From Bacteroidaceae bacterium (lineage in GTDB: Bacteria > Bacteroidota > Bacteroidia > Bacteroidales > Bacteroidaceae), in NCBI GenBank assembly GCA_017445925.1, contig JAFSRW010000090.1, forward strand, positions 1 to 53,557: a stretch of 53,557 nt of DNA. Reading direction: 5' to 3'. The position numbers were made by a program, and so were the translations under genes. The stretch's first letter is position 1; the number at the start of each line of letters is the position of its first letter. This document shows, in pieces, positions 24,634 to 33,272 of this stretch. Under the pieces are notes generated by a model that did no database searches, was not told the DNA's origin, and was given only the letters and a program-made list of their open reading frames with translations.

Positions 24634-25529
24634 ATCACCCTAACCCCTAAGACGGAGGGATGTTTCTTCATATATTGGTAGAGCGTCATAGGCTCAAAGA
24701 CTACTTTCTTATGGATGCTGCTGGCGTTCAGCAGGTGAAGTTTTCCATCCTTGCCCCACTCGGCAAAGCCCACGTGGCTGACATCGAGTCCGCTTTTGTT
24801 GGTGACAAGGGCCAGGATATCTCCATCCTTAACGTATTTGAGCGTCTTCTCAGATTCGTTCAGCAAACTGGCGGGGATGTATCGGACCTCGGTACCGGAA
24901 ACCTCCTTCTCAAGGGAAGCCATCTTCTTAACCCGCTCGGGATGGTCCTTCAGCATGGCGTAATACTCGGGATGTGTGCTCATGAAGTTGAGTTGCAACT
25001 GCTGGGTGGCGGTGAACGGGTAATGATTTCCTGAAGCCTCGCCTGTCTGCTCTTCTACCAGCCCCAAACGGGAATTGCTCGTTATCCATTGGCTGAAATA
25101 ATGGTTGCGGCTGCAATAACCGTCCAGTTTACCATTATTATAACGGATGGTTTGGAGCCAATACAGGTAATCGTCCCAGCCAAATCCGTCGTGCTGGAAG
25201 GCTAAGGCAAGAGCTGTTGCTGTCTCAACAAAAGTGGTGCAATCCAACTGGCGCAGGTTGACCACCAACTCTTCATCGGTATTCACCTCCAAGGTATGAC
25301 CCACATACGGAATACCCAGAAACTGATGGGCAAAGTAAAGTACGACGTTCTTACCCTGCGCATGCTCTCTGGCTTCCTGCAGCATATTAGCCACGCGAGT
25401 ACTATCTTCCCACTCGTATGTAATAGCTTGAACTGGTAACGATAACGTCAACGTTAACGTCAACAATTCAAATTTCAAAATTAAAAGTTCAAAATTCGAT
25501 AATTTAAACGAGAATGAGAAATGCTTCAT
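24606..25529 (-). CDS. DUF1460 family, putative N-acetylmuramoyl-L-alanine amidase-like exported protein
   Basis: 307 aa with an N-terminal signal peptide. The catalytic-type Cys lies in RQLDCTTFVETATALALA (about residue 95), and a later His in SGLDVSHVGFAEWGKDGKLHLLNAS completes an NlpC/P60-like arrangement, the DUF1460 layout. It probably cleaves or binds peptidoglycan in the periplasm. Two oddities: the signal-peptide core FELLILKFELLTLTLTLSL is translated from iterated-word DNA, and the last residues (TLSPLPL) come from a palindromic element and match the end of the peptidase encoded at 27823. Its ATG overlaps the DUF5103 stop by 4 nt. Confidence 0.82.
   Translation of the reverse strand: MKHFSFSFKLSNFELLILKFELLTLTLTLSLPVQAITYEWEDSTRVANMLQEAREHAQGKNVVLYFAHQFLGIPYVGHTLEVNTDEELVVNLRQLDCTTFVETATALALAFQHDGFGWDDYLYWLQTIRYNNGKLDGYCSRNHYFSQWITSNSRLGLVEEQTGEASGNHYPFTATQQLQLNFMSTHPEYYAMLKDHPERVKKMASLEKEVSGTEVRYIPASLLNESEKTLKYVKDGDILALVTNKSGLDVSHVGFAEWGKDGKLHLLNASSIHKKVVFEPMTLYQYMKKHPSVLGVRVIKTLSPLPL
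25435..25500. repeat. Iterated-word DNA coding the DUF1460 signal peptide
   Basis: The plus strand reads GTAACGATAACGTCAACG then variants of TCAAATTTCAAAATT / TTCAAAATTCGAT. On the minus strand these encode the hydrophobic core of the DUF1460 signal peptide. AACGATAACG also occurs in the tail gene at 1-155 and in the intergenic repeat at 513-598. Confidence 0.7.
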
Positions 25530-26761
25530 GGCTGACCCGTATTAGTTACTGAATAACCTACCAGACGGTCGTATCGAGCCCCTTGCCCACGATAATAAAC
25601 CAGCACGCTATATTCGTTCTCCGTCTGATAGAAATCGCCTTCGGTACGTGCCGTAGCACCATCTTCCTGCCTATACTGGTAACTGTAATATCCCTGCTTT
25701 AACAAAAGCGAAGCATGGTATTGCTTGTGGATTTCGTCATATTCCATCTTGCACTCAGGATTAAAGGCCTCGCCAGTCCAAAGTCCGCAGACATAAACGT
25801 CTCCACCCTGAAGCCTGGGTGCCTGCAGGAAGAAGTGGACAACCACATACTCTGCTGTGATGGCATCGGCCTCGTCATCTGAACTCCTGAGCACAAACAC
25901 GCCGTTCTGGTCCTTAACAAAAGTGTAATTGTGCTGGGGCTGGTCGGCAAAAAGAGTGGCGTGATAGTAGGGATCGAACCACTCTATACGCTCCACGCCC
26001 ATGGCGGTACGATGTATATCCAGTATTTCGAACCTATGGAACTCGCTTCCGGCAGGGAAGATAAGGTTCTTGTTATGTGTAAACTCTATGCCGGCATTAT
26101 TACGGATGTTGGGAACGAGACCCGTTACGCGATTGTCCCAACGACGGTTCTGGAACACAACAACCTTCAGCTCGCGCTGAGGGTCTATGACGTTAAGTGT
26201 TCCGTAGCCCACAGCGAGCGTAACCTGCTGGTGGTCGCGATTGAAATCCACATCGGTATTGCTACTAACTTGCGTTCTGATATTTGCTACACTTTCATAC
26301 AGGCAGAACTGGGCTTCCAGGACTGGCGTATCTTCATTCATATTATCGTCCTCATGGAATATCTGCAGGCAATAGTTGCCGCTCAACAGGGGACGGAGCT
26401 GCTGGGAAGGCAGACGCAACCGGTAGTGCGTATAAATCTGGGTAGTATTGAAGCTCTTCTCGTACTCCTCGACCAACTGGTTATTCAGGCCCGCCATGAA
26501 ATCACTTTCGAAAATCTCGTCAGACGGTTCCCAGTCGGCATTACAATGCTGCAGGTGATATACGTACCGTTGGTAGTCATGACTCATCTCGTCCCATTCG
26601 ATAGACAAGGTATTCCTTTTCCGTAATGAAAGGATGGGAGGCAAGGTAGGGTCATCATCCACAACAACAGTAAGCGTTTTTACGTTTTCGTCATAAATAC
26701 GCTGTACCTGAGCCATTGTCAGGCACGGGAGGAACAGGAGTAACAATAACACTTGTTTCAT
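25526..26761 (-). CDS. DUF5103 / T9SS plug-domain-like exported protein
   Basis: 411 aa. Signal peptide MKQVLLLLLFLPCLTMAQ. The N-terminal domain (VKTLTVVVDDDPTLPPILSLRKRNTLSIEWDEM...YVYHLQHCNADWEPS) has the pattern of Bacteroidetes DUF5103, a family also labelled as a type IX secretion plug domain. The rest is beta-rich. It is probably periplasmic or outer-membrane associated. It is transcribed with the TRIC channel upstream (14-nt gap) and overlaps DUF1460 downstream. The direct role is unknown. Confidence 0.82.
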   Translation of the reverse strand: MKQVLLLLLFLPCLTMAQVQRIYDENVKTLTVVVDDDPTLPPILSLRKRNTLSIEWDEMSHDYQRYVYHLQHCNADWEPSDEIFESDFMAGLNNQLVEEYEKSFNTTQIYTHYRLRLPSQQLRPLLSGNYCLQIFHEDDNMNEDTPVLEAQFCLYESVANIRTQVSSNTDVDFNRDHQQVTLAVGYGTLNVIDPQRELKVVVFQNRRWDNRVTGLVPNIRNNAGIEFTHNKNLIFPAGSEFHRFEILDIHRTAMGVERIEWFDPYYHATLFADQPQHNYTFVKDQNGVFVLRSSDDEADAITAEYVVVHFFLQAPRLQGGDVYVCGLWTGEAFNPECKMEYDEIHKQYHASLLLKQGYYSYQYRQEDGATARTEGDFYQTENEYSVLVYYRGQGARYDRLVGYSVTNTGQP

Positions 26762-26775
26762 GGTCTTTACTCTTT

Positions 26776-27444
26776 TTAGGTTAAGTCATCTTCGCCCTTC
26801 AATCTGGGCAAAATCCAATGATATTTGACGGCAAGCACTCTTATTATTATAACGGTAAAGCTACTCAGAAGAGCGTTCACCTCGGCGGACATTCCCAATC
26901 GGTTGCATAACATATATACCAAGCCTCCCGCCACGCAAGCTAAAGCATAAATCTCCTTACGGAAGATTAGCGGAACCTCGTTGATAAAGACATCACGGAT
27001 TACGCCACCAGCAGCACCCGTAATAGTTCCCATAGTGATAGCTGTCCAATAAGGGAAGCCCAAGTTTAGTGTCTTTTCTATGCCAATGACGTTAAACAAC
27101 GCCAAGCCGATGGTATCGAAGATGAACAGGGTATTCTTCTGACGAATCAGGTATTTCCCGTATGCCATCACCCATAGGACAGCCAAGCCACAGCAGATAA
27201 AATAGATGCTGTTGGTCATCCAGAAGGGGTTCACGCCTAACATCAGATCGCGTATGGTTCCTCCGCCAATAGCCGTAGCCATACCCACAATCCAAGCTCC
27301 AAAGACATCGAAATGTTTGGCCGATGCCAGACGAATACCGGAAATAGCAAAGGCAAAGGTTCCGATGAACTCTATTACGACAAAGGATGTGGGAAGCCTA
27401 AGCGTGGTTCCCATCTCCTGCAAGATGTCCAATAACCACTCCAT
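26776..27444 (-). CDS. TRIC-type/YadS (UPF0126) membrane protein
   Basis: 222 aa with about seven hydrophobic helices. The duplicated glycine-rich motif of the family is visible twice: VGMATAIGGGTIRDLMLG and TGAAGGVIRDVFINEVPLIFRKEIYA. Relatives are trimeric intracellular cation-type channels in the bacterial inner membrane. The ATG shares one base with the stop of the PqqD gene (TGATG), so translation is coupled. Confidence 0.9.
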   Translation of the reverse strand: MEWLLDILQEMGTTLRLPTSFVVIEFIGTFAFAISGIRLASAKHFDVFGAWIVGMATAIGGGTIRDLMLGVNPFWMTNSIYFICCGLAVLWVMAYGKYLIRQKNTLFIFDTIGLALFNVIGIEKTLNLGFPYWTAITMGTITGAAGGVIRDVFINEVPLIFRKEIYALACVAGGLVYMLCNRLGMSAEVNALLSSFTVIIIRVLAVKYHWILPRLKGEDDLT

Positions 27445-27713
27445 CAGTCAGATACTAATCCCAATTCTTTCCACTTAGCTACCATCTGATTTGCATCCTC
27501 TAATGCGGTCTGCTCATCAATCTCATATTCCTTACAAAGCAAATCGGCCAGTTCTTGACATGTAAAATCCTTGCCTATGACAGCATTCCACATGAGAGCG
27601 GCTGATTCGTTCAGGCTGATTACCTTGCTGAAATCAATATTCTTACGACCATAGGCAACAATAACATTATCGTCGCAAACGGTACGGAGTTCAAATCCAT
27701 CGTTAATCTTCAT
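27444..27713 (-). CDS. PqqD family protein (RiPP recognition element-like)
   Basis: 89 aa. The sequence MKINDGFELRTVCDDNVIVAYG...ISLNESAALMWNAVIGKDFTCQELADLLCKEYEID...DANQMVAKWKELGLV has the PqqD winged-helix layout: a short beta hairpin, then helices with LNESAALMW. PqqD-like domains bind leader peptides of ribosomally made, modified peptides, but are also found as stand-alone proteins in Bacteroidetes. In the operon it follows an HprK-like kinase and an S24/S26 peptidase, separated from them by a palindromic element. No precursor peptide is evident. Confidence 0.85.
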   Translation of the reverse strand: MKINDGFELRTVCDDNVIVAYGRKNIDFSKVISLNESAALMWNAVIGKDFTCQELADLLCKEYEIDEQTALEDANQMVAKWKELGLVSD

Positions 27714-27718
27714 ATTCT

Positions 27719-27852
27719 AAGACCCCTTCCTCACCTCCCCCTCTATGGGGAGGGACTGCAATACAGGGCGCGGGCAGTTCATATTTTGATATTTGACTTT
27801 ACTTTTTAATTAAGCTCTCCTCTTAGAGGGGGAGCGGGGAAAGGGTCTCTTT
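27719..27852. repeat. REP/MITE-like palindromic element between peptidase and PqqD genes
   Basis: Same design as 24494-24633. The left arm AAGACCCCTTCC, followed by CTCCCCCTCTATGGGGAG, faces the right arm CTTAGAGGGGGAGCGGGG then AAAGGGTCT, with an AT-rich centre. The right arm encodes the last residues and stop of the peptidase (TLSPLPL-stop). Confidence 0.82.
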
Positions 27853-28374
27853 ATAAATAGCCAGCAGATAGCGTCTTACAGGACGCAGGGCTCGCCACAG
27901 GCGGATTTTCCTCTTTAAACCCGCATCATCAGCTGAGAGGGTTCTGTTGGGGCGGATATATTCTGAAACTACTCCCCTTATGTCAGCCATAGTACAGTAT
28001 TCAACTCCTCTTATGTTTCCGTCGCCCTGGAGAGTCAGCTTGTTACCCTCCTTCTTAATGATACGATGCAGCACATAATGCCCCTTGGCTATCTCGGCCA
28101 AAACTGCATCTCCCACCTGATAGGTTTCAGCCGAGGCCAACTTAACCTTGTCTCTGCCAAACTCTATGAAAGGACGCATACTGTATCCCTTAACCCATAT
28201 TACAGCCGTATGTCCCTCGGCCAGCGTCTCGGAAACAAGTCCCAAGAAGGCATCGTTGGGCAGTTCGTGCTTAACCTCTGACGGAGCAACTCCGTTTCTG
28301 CGCTTGTTGAAATAGCGGAACGGAGTCAACAAGACCTTCAGCAGAAAGCGTATGATGGACTTTAGAACACTCAT
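27823..28374 (-). CDS. S24/S26 (signal-peptidase-like) serine peptidase
   Basis: 183 aa. The central motif VKGYSMRPFIEFGRDKV carries the nucleophilic Ser of signal-peptidase/LexA-like enzymes, and GHYVLHRIIKK matches the H-R-I strand of the SEC11/SipW type, in which His replaces the general-base Lys. There is a basic, hydrophobic N-terminus (ILRFLLKVLLTPFRYF-like) but no clean signal peptide. It overlaps the HprK-like gene by 4 nt. It is likely a dedicated processing protease for the operon's substrate, and the target is unknown. The C-terminal TLSPLPL is contributed by the palindromic element. Confidence 0.75.
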   Translation of the reverse strand: MSVLKSIIRFLLKVLLTPFRYFNKRRNGVAPSEVKHELPNDAFLGLVSETLAEGHTAVIWVKGYSMRPFIEFGRDKVKLASAETYQVGDAVLAEIAKGHYVLHRIIKKEGNKLTLQGDGNIRGVEYCTMADIRGVVSEYIRPNRTLSADDAGLKRKIRLWRALRPVRRYLLAIYKETLSPLPL

Positions 28375-29255
28375 TTTACAACAGTATCATGACAGAGATG
28401 AGCAGCTGCAGCATCAGGAAGACAACCTAACTCATACATTCCACACAAACGAATCAGCTCGGAGATTCCGTCGCACACACCATTATACACACGTTTGTCC
28501 CACTTCATGTTACTGATAGCAGGAAGCAAATTGCTAAAAGCCTCGAGCGAAGAGAGCTTACGAATGGTATTCTCAGGCCGCTGCTGAATACGGACGATGC
28601 CACCAACAGGAGCCTGAATATTACGGTAACAAGGTGTCTTGCCACTCCAAGGACTTCCGTAAACAATGGCCTCGTCATCTACAACCCTTACAACGGGGTT
28701 ATCATCATTCATCAGGTCGCAACCAGGAATATTATCGTACCAAAGTCTAGTATGCGTGCTCTTGCCAGTCCCGCTGGGCGCTGTCATCAGATAGCCCTTT
28801 CCCTGATGGCGGATAACAGAAGCATGCATCAGCATAGTCAGCTGGTCAGCCGAAGCAAAGGCATAAGCCATCATCAGCGCATTATTGAGTCCGTAGTTAC
28901 GTTGGCTCCATGTTTCACCTTTTATAGCAACGATACATTCCTTAAAATCCGGAGAAGCCTGCATATAGCTACACAACACACCTTGAACGTCAGAAATCTC
29001 ATACTGATATTCTTCGCGGTCTGTGCAATAAACGCCATGATTACAGCCTCCACAGTCGAATTGCCCGATTTCTTCTCCTTTTGTGCCAAAATGGAAGGAG
29101 TCATCCACAGTCAGAGTAAAAAGCAAAGACTCTGCAGGTTCATCCAGTTTGAATCGGGCAAATGAAGGGATCAGGGATTCGTTATTACACTCATCCCGAA
29201 AGACCACGCAGAAAGCATGACCACCAACTCGATAAAACAACTTACGTTCATCCAT
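28371..29255 (-). CDS. HPr-kinase/PEPCK-like P-loop kinase
   Basis: 294 aa. The C-terminal half has the Walker A APSGTGKSTHTRLW (about 165) followed by NDDNPVVRVVDDEAIVYGSPWSGK, the HprK/P-type PEP-carboxykinase arrangement. The N-terminal half is a beta-rich domain of unknown type. HprK-like kinases phosphorylate serine on HPr or, in some lasso and other RiPP clusters, the C-terminus of the product. It starts 6 nt after the 29262-29723 gene and overlaps the peptidase by 4 nt, so it is co-expressed with both. Confidence 0.8.
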   Translation of the reverse strand: MDERKLFYRVGGHAFCVVFRDECNNESLIPSFARFKLDEPAESLLFTLTVDDSFHFGTKGEEIGQFDCGGCNHGVYCTDREEYQYEISDVQGVLCSYMQASPDFKECIVAIKGETWSQRNYGLNNALMMAYAFASADQLTMLMHASVIRHQGKGYLMTAPSGTGKSTHTRLWYDNIPGCDLMNDDNPVVRVVDDEAIVYGSPWSGKTPCYRNIQAPVGGIVRIQQRPENTIRKLSSLEAFSNLLPAISNMKWDKRVYNGVCDGISELIRLCGMYELGCLPDAAAAHLCHDTVVK

Positions 29256-29261
29256 TAAACG

Positions 29262-29723
29262 CTACTTTTTCTTGCTTTTCTTGCTTGGTTTGCTGGTAGG
29301 TTCTGTTGCAACGGGGACGTTCGTAATTTCCGGATCTATGTATTTCTCAGCGCGGAAGGGGCATTCAATGGTTTTTAGCCTAAAATCCCCTTCGAATCTG
29401 CGGCGTACAGAAAGTATTTTCTTCTCCACCTTCTCCTTCTTCTTACCAAAGAAGATGGATGTTACAGGATGCTTACAATTTTCGTTCTTCTCGAGAAAGT
29501 CCTGTAACTGGACAGAATACAAATTCCTACCTATCAGGAATTTGGTTTTTGTGTCAACATAGGCAGAGTCAATATACTGAACATCTGTTATGAATGCCAA
29601 GGAATCCACAAATGACGTAGCGAAACCAAACATGTATACTGGTTGCTGTTTTATCTTAGCTTCAACATTCTGAGACATCAGGCAAGCCAAGAAAAACAAA
29701 ACAAAAAACAAGCTTTTCCTCAT
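29262..29723 (-). CDS. Secreted hypothetical protein with Lys-rich tail
   Basis: 153 aa. Signal peptide MRKSLFFVLFFLACLMSQNVEA; the mature part is beta-rich (FGFATSFVDSLAFITDVQYIDSAYVDTKTKFLIG) with two Cys (ENCKHPV, TIECPF) that could form a disulfide; C-terminal KPSKKSKKK. I do not recognise the family. It is the first gene of the long leftward operon, directly after a consensus promoter, and immediately precedes the HprK-like kinase. It could therefore be a substrate or partner, but this is inference from position. Confidence 0.7.
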   Translation of the reverse strand: MRKSLFFVLFFLACLMSQNVEAKIKQQPVYMFGFATSFVDSLAFITDVQYIDSAYVDTKTKFLIGRNLYSVQLQDFLEKNENCKHPVTSIFFGKKKEKVEKKILSVRRRFEGDFRLKTIECPFRAEKYIDPEITNVPVATEPTSKPSKKSKKK

Positions 29724-29752
29724 TCTGATAGTTTATTACTGATTTTAACGCG

Positions 29753-29783
29753 CAAATGTACGAAGTTTCCCCGAAATGGACAA
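29753..29783 (-). promoter_or_regulatory. Promoter of the long leftward operon, overlapping a terminator
   Basis: On the minus strand TTG (29783-29781), 20-nt spacer, TACATTTG (29760-29753). The upstream TTG lies in the loop of the degP terminator hairpin (29763-29800), so terminator and promoter share DNA. Confidence 0.7.
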
Positions 29784-29800
29784 GATTTCGGGGAAACTTT
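29763..29800 (-). terminator. Terminator of degP
   Basis: A perfect 15-bp inverted repeat, AGTTTCCCCGAAAT paired with ATTTCGGGGAAACT, with a 7-nt loop lies 27 nt after the degP stop. The T tract is better on the plus strand, so efficiency in the leftward direction may be partial. Confidence 0.7.
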
Positions 29801-29826
29801 TCGATTATATTAAATGTTCAATGAAC

Positions 29827-31314
29827 TTACTCATTCAAATCAATAACATAGCTTACCTTTCTTCCGCTTGGAGTAAGAGCCTTGATCCACAAGGTGCGGT
29901 CCGTACTTTGGTTAGCGCTCTTAACGGCCTCTTCCCAGTCTTCTACAGCGTTCATCTTCTGGTCGTTAACCTGCAGAATGATGGTCCCCTTGGTGGCTCC
30001 TGCCGTCTTCATCTTTCCGTTGCGGATGGCATTAACCGTCAGACCGTAAGTGATGTTCATCGTATTCTTCTCCTCATCGGAAACAGGCTTCAGTTGAACT
30101 CCCAACTGGTCAAGGTCGACTTCCTCCATAACCTTTGTTGTACCCTGAGAGTTGCGCAATGTTACGGTTTCCGTGTGAGATTTCTTGTTTCTGAGATACT
30201 TGATGGTAACCTTGTCGCCAGGACGATGCTGAGCAATAGCCTCTTGCAGTTCAGACATCTTCTTAACCTGCTTGCCGTCGAATTCAGTAATTACATCACC
30301 TTTCTCCAGACCGGCATCTTCTGCAGCACTTGTGTCGTAAATCTTTTCAATATAAACACCTGTAACAGTACCCAGATCAACATCGTTACCCTTGGCCTTT
30401 TCATTATCGATGTAATTTGATACATCCTGCCCGCCAACTCCAAGTACAGCACGCTGAACAGTACCATAAACCTTAAGGTCGGCTACCACCTTATTCATAA
30501 TAGAAGTAGGAATAGCAAACCCATAGCCGCTATAGCTGCCAGTCTGGCTATACAGCATAGCGTTAATACCAACCAACTCACCTTTCTCGTTCACCAAAGC
30601 ACCACCGCTATTACCAGCATTGATGGCAGCATCAGTCTGAATAAAACTCTCTATACCATTGGCACCAAGCGTACGAGCCTTTGCGCTCACAATACCAGCT
30701 GTAACAGTACTGGTAAGATTAAAGGGATTACCTACAGCCAGTACCCATTGTCCCAGTTTCAGCTCATCGCTGTTACCGATGGGTATGGTAGGCAGATCCT
30801 TGCCGTCTATTTTAATCAGAGCCAAGTCGGTAGTGGCATCACAGCCAATAATACGACCCTTAAACTCACGATTGTCATTCAACTTCACTTCAATCTGATC
30901 AGCCTCACCCACCACATGATTGTTGGTTACAATATAGCCGTCACTACTGATGATTACGCCGCTACCAGCACCATGTCTGTCGGGTGCTTTGTATTCACGC
31001 TGTTGCGGTTGCTGGCCACGACCGCCGAAACCGAAGAAATCACCAAAGAAGTCGCTAAACGGATCCTGAACCGTTACACGCTGTGTCTTCCCGGTCTGCG
31101 TTACCTTTATATATACTACAGCATTTACTGAAGATTCTGCTGCAGCTGTCAAATCTACCAGACCGCCTGGCGCAGCTGCTGCCACAGGAGATGGAGCAAA
31201 AATGGGTGTAGGCGCTTCGTTTGTTGTTGTTTTCTTAACCACTGCACCAGTTACAGCACTACTTGCAAATGCAAGAATCGTCATCCCAATCCACATTTTA
31301 GTTGTCTGTTTCAT
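29827..31314 (-). CDS. degP: Do/HtrA-type periplasmic serine protease
   Basis: 495 aa. Degrades or refolds damaged envelope proteins. Signal/anchor segment MKQTTKMWIGMTILAFASSAVTGAVV; trypsin-like domain with catalytic His in IVTNNHVV, Asp in TTDLALIKI and Ser in INAGNSGGALV; then two PDZ domains (LGVGGQDVSNYI..., and a C-terminal one with AGATKGTIILQVN). A glycine-rich linker (FGFGGRGQQPQQR) matches the family's Q-linker. Followed by a terminator; a TATCTTTG -7 box lies at 31369-31376. Confidence 0.95.
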   Translation of the reverse strand: MKQTTKMWIGMTILAFASSAVTGAVVKKTTTNEAPTPIFAPSPVAAAAPGGLVDLTAAAESSVNAVVYIKVTQTGKTQRVTVQDPFSDFFGDFFGFGGRGQQPQQREYKAPDRHGAGSGVIISSDGYIVTNNHVVGEADQIEVKLNDNREFKGRIIGCDATTDLALIKIDGKDLPTIPIGNSDELKLGQWVLAVGNPFNLTSTVTAGIVSAKARTLGANGIESFIQTDAAINAGNSGGALVNEKGELVGINAMLYSQTGSYSGYGFAIPTSIMNKVVADLKVYGTVQRAVLGVGGQDVSNYIDNEKAKGNDVDLGTVTGVYIEKIYDTSAAEDAGLEKGDVITEFDGKQVKKMSELQEAIAQHRPGDKVTIKYLRNKKSHTETVTLRNSQGTTKVMEEVDLDQLGVQLKPVSDEEKNTMNITYGLTVNAIRNGKMKTAGATKGTIILQVNDQKMNAVEDWEEAVKSANQSTDRTLWIKALTPSGRKVSYVIDLNE

Positions 31315-31368
31315 AACTATATCATGTTTTATTTGTTAATTTTCGCGTTTTTTATCTCTAAAACATCG

Positions 31369-31376
31369 CAAAGATA
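31369..31376 (-). promoter_or_regulatory. Probable -7 box for degP
   Basis: TATCTTTG on the minus strand, 54 nt before the degP ATG. No good TTTG sits 19-21 nt further upstream, so only the -7 element is supported. Confidence 0.4.
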
Positions 31377-31569
31377 TATCATTTTTATTTAATCTGATAC
31401 TACTCAAGGCGCTTTTTTGCTAATATTTAACACAGATGCATATATCATTAACGGTTGTTAAATGCTATCATAGTGATTATTTACATTCGTTTACGAACAT
31501 TACATGAGAGATTTTTCAGAAAAACAAAGGCACTTAGAAGTTTTCTTCATATCTTTGCAGACAGAATAA

Positions 31570-31948
31570 GACAGTAAACCGGCTTGTCGCTAGTTTTTTC
31601 AGTAATGAGCAAACGAGAGGAAAGTCCGGGCAACACAGGGCATCCCGCTTCCTAACGGAAAGAGATTCGCGAGAGTCTGTAAATGCAGAAGAAAATAACC
31701 GCCTTCATTCATGAAGGTAAGGGTGAGAAGGCAGGGTAAGAGCCTACCAGGTTGGTGGTGACATCAATGCTGTGCATTCCGGGAGTTGAAAGTTCATGTA
31801 TACCAGCGAACAAAAGAGAAGGCGGCCCGTCTGAGCTGGAGGGTAGAACGATAGAGGCCTGTGGCAACACAGGTTCCAGATAAATGACAAGCATCTTTCT
31901 CCCCTAAAAAGGAAAAGATTACAGAACCCGGCTTACAAGTTTACTGTC
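31570..31948 (+). ncRNA. rnpB: RNase P RNA (type A)
   Basis: The catalytic RNA of RNase P, which matures tRNA 5' ends. The conserved blocks are visible in order: GAGGAAAGTCCGGGC (CR I), ACAGGGCA, GGGTAAGAGCCTACCAG, GGTAGAACGATAGAGG-type CR IV/V with AGATAAATGACA, and the closing ACAGAACCCGGCTTAC. The 5' strand GACAGTAAACCGG pairs with CCGG...GTTTACTGTC at the 3' end to form P1. A TATCTTTG box at 31550-31557 gives a start about 10 nt before the RNA. yihY begins 17 nt after its 3' end. Confidence 0.97.
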
Positions 31949-31965
31949 TTTTCTATTTTAATGAG

Positions 31966-33246
31966 ATGAAAATGAGGAATCTGGATTATATTTGGAATAT
32001 AAACGAGCAGAAGCTATCTCCCTTCAAAAGATGGAAGTTGAGGATGGTCAAACGAGGCATAATCATTGAGGAATGCATCATGAAGAACAACCTCATGAGC
32101 TATGCATCGGCCCTCACATACAACTGTATGTTGGCAGCCATTCCCGTATTGGCCATCATCTTTGCAATTGCCAAAGGATTCGGGTTCGACATTTTTCTGG
32201 AGGAACGAATCAGAAATTCCATTGAGATAAATCCTGAGATTCTAGACACCATATTGGGCTTTGTGGACTCTTATCTGCAGCATACTAAGAGTGGTGTATT
32301 CCTGGGTGTTGGTCTGGTATTCTTGCTATACACTTTGATTTCACTAACCACCAACATAGAAACTGCATTTAACACCATTTGGTTTGTCAAATCGTCACGT
32401 AACATATATAAAAAGATTACGGATTACATCAGCGTGTTTATTCTGCTCCCCTTTGTCATCATCATCATAAGCGGTCTGAACATGGCCGTGATGACTTTCC
32501 GTAGCCTGATACCCGATTACCTGTACCTGAGCAACACCTTGGGGATTATCCTTCGTTTGTCACCTGTTGTACTTATCTGCATTGCCTTCATTTTGCTTTA
32601 CAAGATGATGCCCAACACGCATGTTAAGTTCAAGAACGTAATAGTACCCGGGATTGTTGCAGGAATAGCATTTTCTGTTATCCAATACCTGTATGTTCAT
32701 TATCAGATTAAACTGAGCAGCTATAACGCCATCTACGGTTCGTTTGCCGCATTACCCCTCTTTATGTTGTTGTTGCAGATTTCATGGAGTATCTGTCTGT
32801 TAGGCGGACAATTGTGCTATGCCAACCAATGTATGGAGAATTACGCTTTTGAGCGTCAGAGCTACGACCTTAGTCGACGTTACCGCGATACCATTTGCCT
32901 GCTCCTTATGAGCAAGATCTGCAAGCGGTTTGCCAATGGCAGCACCGCCTATTCTGCTCGTACTTTGGCAAGAGACACTCAATTGCCTGAAACAGTAGTC
33001 AGGATTTTGCTGGAAGAGTTGACCAACATGCAGCTCCTTGTTGAGACGCATAACGAGGCAGATAACGCTTCGCAGTATCTTCCTGCCATCGATATTCATC
33101 GTATGACACTTAAGATGGTGGTAAAAACGATAGACAGTTTCGGTTCTGAGGCTACATCTCACACATGGAAGATGAATGCGCCCGAATGGGAAAGACTCAG
33201 AGCCCTCAGATACCACGATAAGGACACGCTCCTGATTGATGTTTAA
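31966..33246 (+). CDS. YihY/BrkB family inner-membrane protein
   Basis: 426 aa. The N-terminal 300 residues are a six-helix YihY/BrkB domain (SYASALTYNCMLAAIPVLAIIFAIAKG, NTIWFVKSSRNIYKKITDYISVFIL, YNAIYGSFAALPLFMLLLQISW). The C-terminal 120 residues are cytoplasmic with a winged-helix look (ICLLLMSKICKRFANGSTAYSARTLARDTQLPETVVRILLEELTNMQLLVET). The family is widespread and its biochemical role is not settled. It sits directly after rnpB and shares its direction. Confidence 0.9.
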   Translation: MKMRNLDYIWNINEQKLSPFKRWKLRMVKRGIIIEECIMKNNLMSYASALTYNCMLAAIPVLAIIFAIAKGFGFDIFLEERIRNSIEINPEILDTILGFVDSYLQHTKSGVFLGVGLVFLLYTLISLTTNIETAFNTIWFVKSSRNIYKKITDYISVFILLPFVIIIISGLNMAVMTFRSLIPDYLYLSNTLGIILRLSPVVLICIAFILLYKMMPNTHVKFKNVIVPGIVAGIAFSVIQYLYVHYQIKLSSYNAIYGSFAALPLFMLLLQISWSICLLGGQLCYANQCMENYAFERQSYDLSRRYRDTICLLLMSKICKRFANGSTAYSARTLARDTQLPETVVRILLEELTNMQLLVETHNEADNASQYLPAIDIHRMTLKMVVKTIDSFGSEATSHTWKMNAPEWERLRALRYHDKDTLLIDV

Positions 33247-33272
33247 CAAATGACTGATATTTATATTACATT

